Source: Marisediminitalea aggregata
GTDB taxonomy: Bacteria > Pseudomonadota > Gammaproteobacteria > Enterobacterales > Alteromonadaceae
NCBI RefSeq assembly: GCF_900129565.1
Contig: NZ_FQWD01000006.1
Coordinates: forward strand, 355,651 to 419,650
Reading direction: 5' to 3'
DNA: 64,000 nt
The notes under the pieces are model-generated. The model had not been told where the DNA came from. It saw only the letters and a program-made list of their open reading frames with translations, and did no database searches. A program made the translations under genes and the position numbers. Position 1 is the first letter of the stretch. Every line of letters begins with the position of its first letter. Shown piece by piece: positions 39,393 through 48,972 of the stretch.

Positions 39393-39914
39393 ATGGACCA
39401 ATCAACATTAAATACGCTCGGTCGCCACCTGCAGGCAATGCGACAAGCCAAGGGGCTGTCATTGTCGCAATTAGCCGCTGGCGCCGGGATTGCCAAATCC
39501 AATTTATCGAGATTAGAACAAGGGAATGGCAATCCCACGCTGGACACAATCTGGCGACTGGCTATGCAGCTAAATGTGCCTTTCGGGGCTCTGGTTCATC
39601 CATTGAGCGGCAGCGTTGGCGAAGCCGGTGTTGAGGTAAAACTGATCGATCAGGGCAAAGATAAGCCCAATGTCGATGCTTACTGGATGTCGATTGCACC
39701 GGGCACACATCGACAGGCAGAGGCTCACGCAACCGGCACTCAGGAAACCATTACTCTGATTAGCGGCAGCCTTGAAGCGGGATTACTCGATGAAGCTACG
39801 TGTTTGTCGCCCGGTCAAAGCGTGACATTTGCTGCCGACAAACCACACGTTTACAAAACCGGTAAAGACTGGGCGACGTGTCTGATCACCATTGTTTATA
39901 CGGGAAACACTTAA
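39393..39914 (+). CDS. XRE-family regulator with cupin domain
   Basis: The protein has 173 residues. The N-terminal helix-turn-helix (about 9-60) has KGLSLSQLAAGAGIAKSNLSRL. A C-terminal cupin (about 85-170) has SGSLEAGLLDEAT and FAADKPHVYK, the usual glycine and His positions of a small-ligand sensor. It is two bases upstream of azlC. It likely controls the azlCD pair in response to an amino acid-like ligand. The ligand is inferred. Confidence 0.88.
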   Translation: MDQSTLNTLGRHLQAMRQAKGLSLSQLAAGAGIAKSNLSRLEQGNGNPTLDTIWRLAMQLNVPFGALVHPLSGSVGEAGVEVKLIDQGKDKPNVDAYWMSIAPGTHRQAEAHATGTQETITLISGSLEAGLLDEATCLSPGQSVTFAADKPHVYKTGKDWATCLITIVYTGNT

Positions 39915-39915
39915 C

Positions 39916-40650
39916 ATGGCTACATCTTTGAAAGCCAACACATCAAGGGGTTGGCAGTGCGGACTGCTGGACGCCCTCCCCTTACTCGGTGGTTACATTC
40001 CGGTTGCTATTTCTTTTGGGCTCATTGCGTCACAGGCAGGATTCAGCGCACTGGAAGCCACGTTGATTTCGCTGTTTATTTATGCCGGCGCATCCCAATT
40101 TCTACTGGTCGCAATGGTAGCGTCTGGTGCGCCGTTGTGGCTGGCCGTCAGCATGACGATGCTGGTAAATGTTCGCCACGTTGTATATGCCCCTAATCTG
40201 GTGCCTTTTCTTTCACAAAGCCGGGCATGGCCGTGGTTAATGCACGGACTCACGGATCAGATTTTCGCTCTGGCACACACGCGATTAGCCGAATTGAACG
40301 ACGAGGACAAAGTAAGCTGGTACACAGCAGCGTCTCTGCTCGCCTGGGCTAGTTGGGTGCTGGGTACCACGCTTGGCGCCATTGCTGGCGACACACTCAC
40401 CCAACAATGGCCATTAATGGACGCCGTTATGCCCTTTGCCCTGCCCGCATTGTTTATAGTGTTATTGGCACCGCGATTTTCAGACAAACAATGGTTTTAT
40501 ACCCTGAGCGTTACAATGGTATCGGCCATGTTGCTTGCCATGACCGCTTTTCAACATGCAGCGATCCCCCTGGCAGCTCTATCGGGCGGCATGACTTTCT
40601 ATTTGCTTAACAGACCTCACAATAAGCCGGAGCAAGAACATGCAAACTGA
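39916..40650 (+). CDS. azlC: AzlC-type branched-chain amino acid exporter, large subunit
   Basis: The protein has 244 residues from the ATG at 39916. GLLDALPLLGGYIPVAISFG, FIYAGASQFLLVAMV and NVRHVVYAPNL are the AzlC signatures, and there are six to seven membrane segments. With AzlD it exports branched-chain amino acids such as leucine. It overlaps azlD by eleven bases. It may be controlled by the regulator gene just upstream. Confidence 0.9.
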   Translation: MATSLKANTSRGWQCGLLDALPLLGGYIPVAISFGLIASQAGFSALEATLISLFIYAGASQFLLVAMVASGAPLWLAVSMTMLVNVRHVVYAPNLVPFLSQSRAWPWLMHGLTDQIFALAHTRLAELNDEDKVSWYTAASLLAWASWVLGTTLGAIAGDTLTQQWPLMDAVMPFALPALFIVLLAPRFSDKQWFYTLSVTMVSAMLLAMTAFQHAAIPLAALSGGMTFYLLNRPHNKPEQEHAN

Positions 40651-40978
40651 CATATGGATTGCCATCGTTGTTGCCGCGTTGGGGACGTTTGCTATGCGGG
40701 CGTTACCACTTATGTGGACGCAGCGGCATTTCAACAAACACAAAGCCAATAATACAGAAGCGCAGCTGCCTACCTGGATAGGTGTATTGGGACCACTGAT
40801 GATTGCTGCGATGCTCGGCGTGTCACTGATCCCCAAAGAAACCAGCATGGCAGGCTGGCTGGCAACGGTTGCCGGCACGCTGTTAACCGTGCTGATTTGG
40901 CGAAAAACCAGAACGCTGGGGCTACCGGTACTGGCTGGCGTACTGGCTTTTGGTGGCGTTTACGCCTTACTTGCCTGA
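40640..40978 (+). CDS. azlD: AzlD-type branched-chain amino acid exporter, small subunit
   Basis: The 112-residue protein has four hydrophobic segments and begins IWIAIVVAALGTFAMRALP, with the conserved Arg in the first segment as in AzlD. PTWIGVLGPLMIAAMLG matches the third segment. It is coupled to azlC by overlap. Confidence 0.88.
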   Translation: MQTDIWIAIVVAALGTFAMRALPLMWTQRHFNKHKANNTEAQLPTWIGVLGPLMIAAMLGVSLIPKETSMAGWLATVAGTLLTVLIWRKTRTLGLPVLAGVLAFGGVYALLA

Positions 40979-41035
40979 TGCAGTGTTTTTGTGGTGCCGG
41001 TTCTGGCTGTGGGAAGTTACAAGCGTTCGCAAGCT

Positions 41036-41086
<51 letters not shown>

Positions 41087-41089
41087 ACG

Positions 41090-41539
41090 TTAGCACTTCA
41101 ACGTATAGTGATCGAATTGGGTAATTTTGTTGTATCCCTTCCGCTTATAAAGGCGCTGTGCAGTTTCATTGTCGACGGCCGTTGCCAGTTTTACCATTAC
41201 AGCATGGTTTTCTGTTGCGAATGCCGCCACTTCATTGAGCAGCGCTTCGCCAACGCCATTACCGCGACAATCCGGTGAGACGAATAAATCGTTTAAAATG
41301 TAGATCGGGCGCATGGAAACACTGCTAAACGAAGGAAATAACTGGGCAAACCCGGCCGCACAACCCGTTTCGGTAACTGCGAGTAAAATCGTCGAATCGC
41401 CCAGCTCCATACGCGCAGAGATAAACTCCGTAGCGGCCGCCCTGTCACTCGGTTGCCCGTAAAATTGCCGGTACTGATCGAACAAATCCGATATATCACC
41501 TAAGTGAGCCTTGTTGGCCACAACTATATTGAAATTCAT
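41090..41539 (-). CDS. GNAT-family N-acetyltransferase
   Basis: The 149-residue protein has the acetyl-CoA loop FVSPDCRGNGVGEALLNEV, with the RGNGVG core, and YKRKGYNKI at the final helix. The N-terminal part is LFDQYRQFYGQPSD, often seen in this group. Its 3' end lies next to the GGCACA repeat. Target unknown. Confidence 0.88.
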   Translation of the reverse strand: MNFNIVVANKAHLGDISDLFDQYRQFYGQPSDRAAATEFISARMELGDSTILLAVTETGCAAGFAQLFPSFSSVSMRPIYILNDLFVSPDCRGNGVGEALLNEVAAFATENHAVMVKLATAVDNETAQRLYKRKGYNKITQFDHYTLKC

Positions 41540-41637
41540 TTACAACTCCGCTCTGATCTATGTCTGCTCAAATCATATCATTGTGGTAGCGAAGATAGGC
41601 AAACTTCACAGCAGATAAAAATGCCAGTCTATGAGGG

Positions 41638-42018
41638 TTATTCGATTAACCCCTGGCGAATCAATTCAGAGCGAATAGCAGAATGAGTGCGCCCGAGCGC
41701 TTTTGCAATGTCACCGATAGTCTCATTGTTGGCAAAACGTTTAGCTACCTCTTCTCGTGTTTCGTCTGTCCACGGAAGACCTGCATTGAGTGGTACGCCT
41801 TTATCAATATTTGCCTGTTGTTTTTCTTCCAATGTCATTTTAGGCCTTGGCGATCTATGCTCGACGCTCGATATTCGCTCCAGGGCATAAAACAAAGCAC
41901 GGATCACCTGCGGCTGATTGTAGGTTGAACTGGGTTCATACGGCTCGCCGGAGATGGGATCAATGCCGCTCGCGAGTGCTTTAAGCGTCGAGATATGTTC
42001 CTGATACATGATATTCAT
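41638..42018 (-). CDS. Small protein with C-terminal helix-turn-helix
   Basis: The 126-residue protein starts at the ATG at 42016-42018, which has an AAGGA ribosome site. The N-terminal half has IDPISGEPYEPSSTYNQPQV. The C-terminal EEVAKRFANNETIGDIAKAL and GRTHSAIRSELIRQG form a homeodomain-like helix-turn-helix that begins with the GRT-HSAIRS recognition helix. It may be a small regulator. Function is unknown. Confidence 0.7.
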   Translation of the reverse strand: MNIMYQEHISTLKALASGIDPISGEPYEPSSTYNQPQVIRALFYALERISSVEHRSPRPKMTLEEKQQANIDKGVPLNAGLPWTDETREEVAKRFANNETIGDIAKALGRTHSAIRSELIRQGLIE

Positions 42019-42368
42019 CCGAATCCTTGCTGAAAATTAATACACTTAAATTAACACACAATCGCTGGGTAAAACGCTGGTCAAAAGTCGGGGTTTGCTG
42101 CAGTAAAATACAGCAAGCGAACTCGCCTTTTGGTTGGCAAAAAATTTTTGCGCTGAAGACAAAAAATCTGATTCAGAATTACTTAAAAATTGCTTGCGCG
42201 GAATTGGATTTAGCCTAATATGCGCGCAACTTGCTGATAGCCAATCAGTGTCTGGGCTCCCCTCGAGCGCCGGCGAGTAACTATTCAGAATGAAACCGGC
42301 TGTATTAACGAATAATGCAGTACTCGTCGAATACACAAGCTATGTTATGTAGCGCTAAGAGGACCCTA
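42019..42368. other. Intergenic region with a possible promoter and long leader of the decarboxylase gene
   Basis: In this 350-base gap, TTGCGC (42194-42199) and TAATAT (42216-42221) are spaced 16 bases apart and could be a promoter. This would give a leader of about 140 bases before the ATG at 42369, with G+C-rich self-complementary segments (CTCG...CGAG near 42262-42280). A frame is open upstream to 42315 but has no better start. A regulatory leader is possible but not shown. Confidence 0.35.
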
Positions 42369-43583
42369 ATGGCCCCAGAATATCTTGAAATTGTACCTGC
42401 GACGCCTGTTGTATCAGAGCGAAATGACAACCTGGCAGAAGCTGAGCGCATTCGTCGCTTAGTGGCATTGCACGGTTCGCCACTGCTGATCCTGGATTGT
42501 GAAGCTGTTCGCCGCCAATACCATGCCTTACAGGCAGCGTTGCCAGGTGTTGACCTGCATTATGCAATTAAGCCACTGCCACATGCGTCAGTGATTGCTA
42601 CGCTGCGAGATGAAGGCGCTTATTTCGATCTGGCCACCAATGGTGAAGTCGACATGGTTGCCGAAGCGGGTGTAGACCCAATTCGCACCATCCATACGCA
42701 CCCAATTAAGCGCGATAGCGATATTCGTTATGCTATGGAATATGGCTGCAACACGTTTGTGTTCGACAACCCGGATGAGCTGAAAAAATTCATCCCTTAT
42801 GCCGGTAAAGTCAATCTGTTGCTACGACTGAGTTTCCGCAGTCCGGACGCAAAAATCGACCTGTCGAAAAAGTTTGGCTGTAGTCCGGATGCCGCAATGT
42901 CGCTGTTACAACAAGCCGCTGACCTGGGGATCCGCGTAAAAGGAGTGTCGTTCCACGTAGGATCACAGGCATTGGAGCCTACCAAGCACGTTGAAGCAAT
43001 CAACGCCTGTGCCCTGATAATACAACAGGCCCGCGCTGAAGGCTTACCGGCGTTAGAGGTGGTAGACATTGGCGGTGGCTTCCCGGTGGATTATATCGAC
43101 CAGGTACAGCCTATCGACACGTTTTGTGCGCCGATACGCGCTGCATTAGCAACATTGCCAGCCGGTACTCGTCTGGTGGCAGAACCGGGCAGATTCATTG
43201 CTGCACCGGCTATGACAGCGGTATCGAGTGTAATGGGTAAGGCGATGCGTGATGGCCGTTGGTGGTATTATTTGGACGATGGCGTTTACGGCTCGTACAG
43301 TGGCCGTATTTTCGACTATAACCACTACCCTATCGATAGTCTGGACTTTTTTGGTGAGCGCAGCCCGAGTGTGCTGGCAGGCCCGACATGTGACAGCGTC
43401 GATGTTATTGAAGATGACATCATGTTACCTGAGTTGGATTGTGGTGCGTTGATTGTCGGCCGCATGATGGGCGCTTACACGTCTGCTACGGCAACTGATT
43501 TTAACTTCTTCAAAAAAGCGGAAATCGTAGTCATCAACGAGCACGTTGCTGAAGAATGCGATGTGGTGCCGTTAACAGCCTGA
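42369..43583 (+). CDS. Ornithine/lysine/diaminopimelate-type PLP decarboxylase (alanine racemase fold)
   Basis: The protein has 404 residues from the ATG at 42369, with an AGAGGA ribosome site. Lys68 in LHYAIKPLPH carries PLP. VDIGGGFPVDY is the phosphate-binding glycine motif, VAEPGRFIAA holds the Arg, and Cys341 in AGPTCDSVDV is the active-site residue from the other subunit. MMGAYTSATATDFN ends the site. It fits ornithine or lysine decarboxylase in the group found in marine gammaproteobacteria, making putrescine or cadaverine. Substrate choice cannot be fixed by eye. The gene stands alone. Confidence 0.9.
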   Translation: MAPEYLEIVPATPVVSERNDNLAEAERIRRLVALHGSPLLILDCEAVRRQYHALQAALPGVDLHYAIKPLPHASVIATLRDEGAYFDLATNGEVDMVAEAGVDPIRTIHTHPIKRDSDIRYAMEYGCNTFVFDNPDELKKFIPYAGKVNLLLRLSFRSPDAKIDLSKKFGCSPDAAMSLLQQAADLGIRVKGVSFHVGSQALEPTKHVEAINACALIIQQARAEGLPALEVVDIGGGFPVDYIDQVQPIDTFCAPIRAALATLPAGTRLVAEPGRFIAAPAMTAVSSVMGKAMRDGRWWYYLDDGVYGSYSGRIFDYNHYPIDSLDFFGERSPSVLAGPTCDSVDVIEDDIMLPELDCGALIVGRMMGAYTSATATDFNFFKKAEIVVINEHVAEECDVVPLTA

Positions 43584-43600
43584 TCGAAAATGCGTAAACC

Positions 43601-43629
43601 GGTCAATTGATGAAAAGCATCCATTGACC
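43601..43629. other. Inverted repeat after the decarboxylase gene
   Basis: Arms of twelve bases (GGTCAATTGATG and CATCCATTGACC, one mismatch) surround a five-base loop, 18 bases past the stop. No T-run follows. It could be a terminator-like or stability hairpin. Confidence 0.45.
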
Positions 43630-43693
43630 GTTAATATGCTCACATAAGTTCTGAGTGGCAGGGTTATATCCCATATAGCACTGCCGCTTTACT

Positions 43694-43903
43694 CTACTCT
43701 GGATTGCGGTTGTTACCCAATGTGGCTACAGACAAACGCCTCAGGTAATCACGCCCTGTAAGGCCATAACTCACAAAAATTACACCTACCGATACACATA
43801 TCACGCCTTGAACCCAGAAAAACGCCTCTGTATAAACCGCATGCACCTGGCTGATTAGCATCAATAGTCCCAGGCATAGCCCTATCGCCCTCATCACAGT
43901 CAT
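43694..43903 (-). CDS. Small two-helix membrane protein
   Basis: The protein has 69 residues from the ATG at 43901-43903, preceded by AAAGGAAA. It has two membrane segments (about residues 5-20 and 28-48) and ends in a basic tail. A longer frame to 43960 overlaps the upstream gene. Function unknown. It is close to the next gene upstream and probably co-transcribed. Confidence 0.6.
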   Translation of the reverse strand: MTVMRAIGLCLGLLMLISQVHAVYTEAFFWVQGVICVSVGVIFVSYGLTGRDYLRRLSVATLGNNRNPE

Positions 43904-43920
43904 TTTTGCATTTCCTTTGT

Positions 43921-44565
43921 TTAGCCTCGCGAAAAGAGTATCACCGGTAACATTGGCCACATCATGAGCAAATCCAAATACCGGGTCCAGGCAGATTGTA
44001 AGCTTGTCACGCCATTTAGCGCGTTACTTACTACCGTTCCCTGCGCTACACCGCGCAACAGTGAATCTTCATACACAACATACAAGTGACCGGCATCGTC
44101 AGAAAAAATGGCAATTCGCTGTTCACCAAAATCCGCGTTTGAAACATCAACCTGTTGCAGTGTGAGAGTCAACGGCTCGGTCAGCGCAGTAAATTGTTGC
44201 TGGTACATCACACCATGCCGTGTCTCACTGGTGTATATATGGATCAGATCCGGCGAGATAAGATCAGACACATCACCATGACTGGTCAAGCCCCACGTAA
44301 CCTGGAATGTAGCCTGCTCGCTTAAATAGGGATACAGCAAACTATTGCTGGATTTGTCCCAGGCCAGCACGCTACAAGGAATAGCGACAGACAGTACCGC
44401 AAGGGCTTTGTAAGTCATTGACCAGGGCCAGATGATAACCAACAGCCCTAAAACAAACGGAATTGCCCAGAAAAACCCTGACCAGCCACGATTAATACTG
44501 CCGCCCAAAATAAACAATGCACAAACAATGAAACCAATTAGCCGTAATGCAACAACTGCTGTCAT
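43921..44565 (-). CDS. Membrane protein of unknown function
   Basis: The 214-residue protein has three N-terminal membrane segments (about 5-22, 27-48, 52-72), then a soluble domain with QATFQVTWGLTSHGDVSD and IAIFSDDAGHLYVVYEDS and a final hydrophobic segment. Topology suggests a periplasmic domain. No family recognised. Confidence 0.6.
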   Translation of the reverse strand: MTAVVALRLIGFIVCALFILGGSINRGWSGFFWAIPFVLGLLVIIWPWSMTYKALAVLSVAIPCSVLAWDKSSNSLLYPYLSEQATFQVTWGLTSHGDVSDLISPDLIHIYTSETRHGVMYQQQFTALTEPLTLTLQQVDVSNADFGEQRIAIFSDDAGHLYVVYEDSLLRGVAQGTVVSNALNGVTSLQSAWTRYLDLLMMWPMLPVILFSRG

Positions 44566-44636
44566 TGATGAAATGTCCGTCCCTGGTATGTGAAAATTGC
44601 AACGTCGTTTTACGTTGCTACGAAATGCAGACTAAC

Positions 44637-45134
44637 TCAGCGCTCCTGATTTGGGAAGGCCCGATGATATATGCAGGTACCGCAGTTCTTGCAGGACAAA
44701 GTAACGGAGAGTCGGTAATCCACACATTGAAAAAAGAATCCGTAAACCAGTTTGCCAACCCGGTAAAACGTAAGTACAAACGCCGTTGAAACCATAAATC
44801 CAACGGTGTAAACGTTAAGCTGGATAAGCGCGATATCTACGACCAACTCGGCGAGTAACACTGCAACCACTTTGTGTTGCCGCTCTGCCACTGCAACTCC
44901 CAAGGTCACAAAAGCCACGGTGAAAGCGAGAAATGATGACGCCTCCAGTAAATAGGCGGCTACCCATACCGGGAACGTAAGCACAGCGCTCAGTAAACAA
45001 AACCCAATGGCATCCACTGCCGACATCCACATTGACACTCGCGGCAACGCATAAGCATCACAATGCCTGAATGCACGATGTGCATAAATCCAGGAAAAGC
45101 ATTTTTTACTTAACAATGTGATCAATTTACGCAT
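44637..45134 (-). CDS. Putative multi-span membrane protein
   Basis: The 165-residue frame has about three hydrophobic segments (about 45-63, 64-85 and 90-130) and ends with a Cys-containing tail. The start has no clear ribosome site, so the true gene may begin at an internal Met near residue 35. A plus-strand frame over 44547-44789 is less likely. Kept with low confidence. Confidence 0.4.
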   Translation of the reverse strand: MRKLITLLSKKCFSWIYAHRAFRHCDAYALPRVSMWMSAVDAIGFCLLSAVLTFPVWVAAYLLEASSFLAFTVAFVTLGVAVAERQHKVVAVLLAELVVDIALIQLNVYTVGFMVSTAFVLTFYRVGKLVYGFFFQCVDYRLSVTLSCKNCGTCIYHRAFPNQER

Positions 45135-45240
45135 ACTTTTGTTGTGTTAGTGTTTGGGGTCGAGTCGTATTTTGACACACTATACCAATGTGTTCTTTTG
45201 AACAAACCAAACGAAACGAGTTTACGTTTACAATCACGGG

Positions 45241-45666
45241 CTAGCTGTTCGCGCTACTTAACAATTCGCTTTGCGCGCGGATTCCACACAACCCGCCTCT
45301 GTCTGGCCACCACATGACATGCAAGTAAGGCATTAACCCCGTTTTGGGAGCAGCAACAAAGGCCCCCACAGCCATATCGTCAGTAACGGTATAATCCAGC
45401 GGAATTGACACTTCACTGAGTTTGAACCCACCCTCAAGCTTGCGGGTATAGGCCAGCGTTACCTCAAGACGGGTTAACCCCGACAATGACGCTGGCAGAG
45501 TAAAGCTGTACTCATGCTTTCCGGTTTCTTTTGAGATCTTAACTTGACGGTCATACTGCGCACCATGTTCAGGTATCATGCAGGCATTGGCAGTGTTAAC
45601 ACAGGCAAAGATGCCTAACATTGCGAACCACTTCATCGCTTGGATAAACTGTTCAAACACCGTCAT
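45241..45666 (-). CDS. Secreted protein of unknown function
   Basis: The 141-residue protein has a signal peptide within the first 28 residues (ending NTANA). The ATG overlaps the upstream acetyltransferase stop as ATGA. The mature part is beta-rich with KHEYSFTLPASLSGLTRLEV and paired Cys (CMIPEH, GGLCGIR). No family recognised. A start at Met11 would give a shorter signal. Confidence 0.6.
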   Translation of the reverse strand: MTVFEQFIQAMKWFAMLGIFACVNTANACMIPEHGAQYDRQVKISKETGKHEYSFTLPASLSGLTRLEVTLAYTRKLEGGFKLSEVSIPLDYTVTDDMAVGAFVAAPKTGLMPYLHVMWWPDRGGLCGIRAQSELLSSANS

Positions 45667-46133
45667 TCGGCTTTAGTGCCAGGGCGTTGCAGCTTCATTT
45701 CCAGCATAGAAGACTGAAAACCTACTTTTTCATATGCATTGATTGCGGCGCGGTTGTCGGCGTAGACATCCAGATAAAAATCAAACACCTGCTTTGATTC
45801 TGCCCACGCCATCAGCGTGTCGATAATCTGCTTATTCAACCCCATTCCTCGGTATGCTGGCGCAACATACATAAACCCCAGATAGCCGTGAACATTGTGC
45901 ACTAGTGAGGGTTTCGACTGTCTGATTTGTACATAACCGGTCGCTACAATTGCGCCGTTATCCTCTGCTACCAACAAATAGCTGTCGTCATCGGTAACCA
46001 AAGCAGGAATATCGTAATAGCGTGCGCCTTGCGCTTTGATCGCCGAATTAAACGGACGCTCAGCGTCGACAACGGCCTGTTCGAGCGCCAGCAGCGCATT
46101 CACGTCGCTAAGTGTTGCTTGTCTAATTTGCAT
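45663..46133 (-). CDS. GNAT-family N-acetyltransferase
   Basis: The 156-residue protein has YVAPAYRGMGLNKQIIDTLM, the acetyl-CoA binding loop, and AINAYEKVGFQ, the last helix and strand. The N-terminus IRQATLSDVNALLAL is also typical. Coupled to the secreted protein gene downstream. Substrate unknown. Confidence 0.88.
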   Translation of the reverse strand: MQIRQATLSDVNALLALEQAVVDAERPFNSAIKAQGARYYDIPALVTDDDSYLLVAEDNGAIVATGYVQIRQSKPSLVHNVHGYLGFMYVAPAYRGMGLNKQIIDTLMAWAESKQVFDFYLDVYADNRAAINAYEKVGFQSSMLEMKLQRPGTKAE

Positions 46134-46175
46134 AGTTAGTCACATTTTTCTTATTGTTGAGTTTATGGATTGGAT

Positions 46176-46499
46176 TTACTTGAGGCTGTCGTCATCTCTA
46201 ACGTCGGGATTACTGTGTATTTTGCGACTGACAATGGTTAACACCAAGCCGCCACGCCACTGATTCAGTAAGGCAAAAAACGGGTACCCAAAGACTGCCA
46301 GCAATATTAACACAAAAGGACTCAACACCATTGCCACCGCAATTTGGCTGAGCGATAGCCCTTCTATTCCTGCCAGAGCAAACACACCTAACATAGCCAG
46401 ATAAAACAAATCCAGCGCTAAGCCATAAATAGCAAAGAGTTTCACAATTGAGGGGAAGCTCAACTGCACCCGATTTTGCTGTTTCAGGCGAGCCGTCAT
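46176..46499 (-). CDS. Small membrane protein
   Basis: The 107-residue protein has two to three hydrophobic segments (about 18-45 and 52-78) and polar ends. It is three bases past the DoxX-like gene, so co-transcribed. No family recognised. Confidence 0.6.
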   Translation of the reverse strand: MTARLKQQNRVQLSFPSIVKLFAIYGLALDLFYLAMLGVFALAGIEGLSLSQIAVAMVLSPFVLILLAVFGYPFFALLNQWRGGLVLTIVSRKIHSNPDVRDDDSLK

Positions 46500-46502
46500 T
46501 CT

Positions 46503-46994
46503 CTACTCCCCCACCAGGCCAGCCGACACAGCAGTACCGTACTTCAACAGCAGGGTAAAGCCCCAAAACAGTATAAACACGCCCCAATAGAGTGCTTTGT
46601 GTTGGCGAAATAAATGGGTATCGCCTATCAGTGACACGAGCTTATGCCGGCCGTCGTAAATCAGCGCGACCACCATTAAAAGCAATACCACGTTGACATA
46701 AGGTGTACCACTCCAACCCAGCGAAAAGGTGATTACCGTAATGCACAATTGCATAGGTAACAGCAGAAGCGCACCGATTAACCGAAACTGGGGAAAAAAC
46801 AGTACGATGCCGGTAATTAACTGCGCCACGGCAACTAAATATCCCAACAACCCCAGCCCATATTTAGCCAGTTCGTCGACCAACCAGACCGGGCCGATAA
46901 TATTAGGGAACCAATGAAAGAACTTACTGATGCCAGCGGATGAATAAATAACCGCAAGCAATAACTGACAGACCATTAGACTTCGTTGAAACAC
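46503..46994 (-). CDS. DoxX-like four-helix membrane protein
   Basis: The 163-residue protein uses a GTG start at 46992-46994 with AAAGGAG seven bases before it. The order LAVIYSSAGISKFFHW, ELAKYGLGLLGYLVAVAQLITG and LIGALLLLPMQLCI matches the DoxX/MauE-like four-helix layout. It lies in an operon with the following small membrane gene. Function is unclear. Confidence 0.72.
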   Translation of the reverse strand: MFQRSLMVCQLLLAVIYSSAGISKFFHWFPNIIGPVWLVDELAKYGLGLLGYLVAVAQLITGIVLFFPQFRLIGALLLLPMQLCITVITFSLGWSGTPYVNVVLLLMVVALIYDGRHKLVSLIGDTHLFRQHKALYWGVFILFWGFTLLLKYGTAVSAGLVGE

Positions 46995-47191
46995 TCCATG
47001 TCTCCTTTATACACACCAGATTGAGCGTTTGTGTGGTAAAAAACTAAACCCGAATACGGTTAACGCCGTAGCATTACACTTAATGATCAGGTGTTCAATG
47101 AAAAGACGTAGCGTGTAGTTTGCATATTTGTATCGTTTTATTTAAAACGCACTAATGTGTACAAACGTCGTTTACTTAAGCAGCCAAAGAA

Positions 47192-48136
47192 ATGTTAAAA
47201 CTCGTAATCAGTGTTATCGCAGTCATTTTTATATGCGCATTTGTCTTTGTACAATTGCACTCTGCGAAAGACATTCCTGTTGAGCAGCTTAAACCACAAT
47301 GGACGACTTCGGCCTCATCATTCATAAAGATTGGTGGTTTATCTTTGCATGTGAGTGACGAAGGCGTTAAAAACGACGCCACGCCAATTGTGTTGATTCA
47401 CGGCACTGGTGCGTCACTTCACACGTGGGACGGCTGGACCTCAACGCTCAAACATCAACGCCGGGTGATACGTTTTGACTTGCCGGGCTTTGGTCTTACC
47501 GGGCCTGAACCCCAAAACAACTACACCATAGAAAACTACACTGACTACCTTATAAAGCTGCTCGATGCTCTGGGTATTCCTAAGGCCATTATTGCTGGCA
47601 ACTCTCTTGGCGGCTATATAGCCTGGGCAACCGCTATTCGATACCCTGACAAGGTATCGAAACTCGTGCTCGTCGATGCATCCGGCTACCCTTACCAAGC
47701 AGAGTCTGTCCCTATTGCATTTAAGCTCTCTCAAAACAAGTCAGCAAAAATACTGTTAAAGAATTTCATCCCTAAATTCATAGTCAGAAGCAGTATCGAA
47801 AATGTTTACGGCGATCCCTCTTTGGTCTCTGATGACTTGGTAGACAGGTACTATCAACTTGCACTTCGTGAAGGTAACCGCGCTGCGATTTCAGAGCGCT
47901 TTACCCAGACTCAACCTGGCGATCTGCGCTTTAAACTTGGCGAACTCACCATTCCCACCTTATTACTTTGGGGCGGCAAAGATAAGTTAATTCCACTTCA
48001 CGTGGGCGAGCAGTTCAAAAAAGACATTCCTCACAGCACGCTTGTCGTTTTTGATGAACTGGGGCACGTACCGCATGAAGAAGCACCGGAGACAACACTG
48101 TCGCCGGTGCTGGCATTTATTGACGCACCGCACTAG
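47192..48136 (+). CDS. Alpha/beta hydrolase
   Basis: The protein has 314 residues. An N-terminal membrane segment or uncleaved signal covers residues about 3-20. The oxyanion motif is IHGTGASLHTWDGW, the nucleophile Ser is in AGNSLGGYIAWA, and the acid and base lie in LWGGKDKLIP and GHVPHEEAPE. The substrate is unknown. It stands alone, divergent from the DoxX-like gene. Confidence 0.93.
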   Translation: MLKLVISVIAVIFICAFVFVQLHSAKDIPVEQLKPQWTTSASSFIKIGGLSLHVSDEGVKNDATPIVLIHGTGASLHTWDGWTSTLKHQRRVIRFDLPGFGLTGPEPQNNYTIENYTDYLIKLLDALGIPKAIIAGNSLGGYIAWATAIRYPDKVSKLVLVDASGYPYQAESVPIAFKLSQNKSAKILLKNFIPKFIVRSSIENVYGDPSLVSDDLVDRYYQLALREGNRAAISERFTQTQPGDLRFKLGELTIPTLLLWGGKDKLIPLHVGEQFKKDIPHSTLVVFDELGHVPHEEAPETTLSPVLAFIDAPH

Positions 48137-48148
48137 CAACGCAAAACA

Positions 48149-48787
48149 TCAGCTGTTTTTAGCCAGCGCTAGCCTGGCACCAAAACCGATAAACACAATA
48201 CCAGTAATAGTATTCAGCCACACCTTAAAACGCGGGCTGTTGGTTGCTCGTTTGACTTTTGTCAGGGTGAACACCATAGCTGTAAACCAGACAACATTCA
48301 CAGTGGCATGTGCAGTGACCAGGGTATAAGCACTCAATGCACTGGCGTCGGCCGACATAAATTGCGGAAACGCCGCTAAGTAAAACACCGAGACTTTCGG
48401 GTTTAGCATGTTGGTGAGAAACCCTTCGGCAAAAGCGTTTTTTAGTGCTGTGGGCTTATGTTGTGGCGACGCAACCTCAGTGGCAATAGCGGTTCCTTTC
48501 ATGAAGGCATTGCGGATCGCTTTTATTCCAAGCCACATCAAATACAACGCCCCCAGCATTTTAAAAATAAAAAACGCGGTGGCAGACTGCACCAGCAAAA
48601 TAGAGATACCAAACACAGACAACGTGCCATGCAAATAGAACGCGCCAACAAAACCAGCAACGTTAGCCAGCCCAGCCCGGTGACCAGACAGCGGCACGGT
48701 TTTCGCGATCAGGAAACCATTTGGCCCGGGCGAAATCACCAGTAAAGTGGCGACGGCCACAAAAGTAAAAACCGTATTTATATCCAT
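48149..48787 (-). CDS. LysE-family amino acid exporter
   Basis: The 212-residue protein has five to six hydrophobic segments. LLVISPGPNGFLIAKTVPLSG is the LysE/RhtB N-terminal signature and YLMWLGIKAIRNA the second. Exporters of this family act on amino acids or homoserine lactones. It is convergent with the alpha/beta hydrolase. Confidence 0.9.
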   Translation of the reverse strand: MDINTVFTFVAVATLLVISPGPNGFLIAKTVPLSGHRAGLANVAGFVGAFYLHGTLSVFGISILLVQSATAFFIFKMLGALYLMWLGIKAIRNAFMKGTAIATEVASPQHKPTALKNAFAEGFLTNMLNPKVSVFYLAAFPQFMSADASALSAYTLVTAHATVNVVWFTAMVFTLTKVKRATNSPRFKVWLNTITGIVFIGFGARLALAKNS

Positions 48788-48972
48788 GCTAACTCTCCAT
48801 TAATCACTAAAAAGAAGGTATCAACTTTGTGCACCAAACTTGCTTAGGCGCTGTTCACAGTGTTCTGTGCATGCTTTTCTAATCAACCGTAATAGGTTCA
48901 ATCGTAACGGCTCTCCGACGCCCTCAACTGTACGCCATCGTGTTGGAACGCGCCGTATGATTAGCTTGCCCT

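Noticed and set aside
44547..44789. 80-codon plus-strand frame
   Set aside because: It overlaps two minus-strand membrane genes and shows no motif; the minus strand is the common coding strand here.
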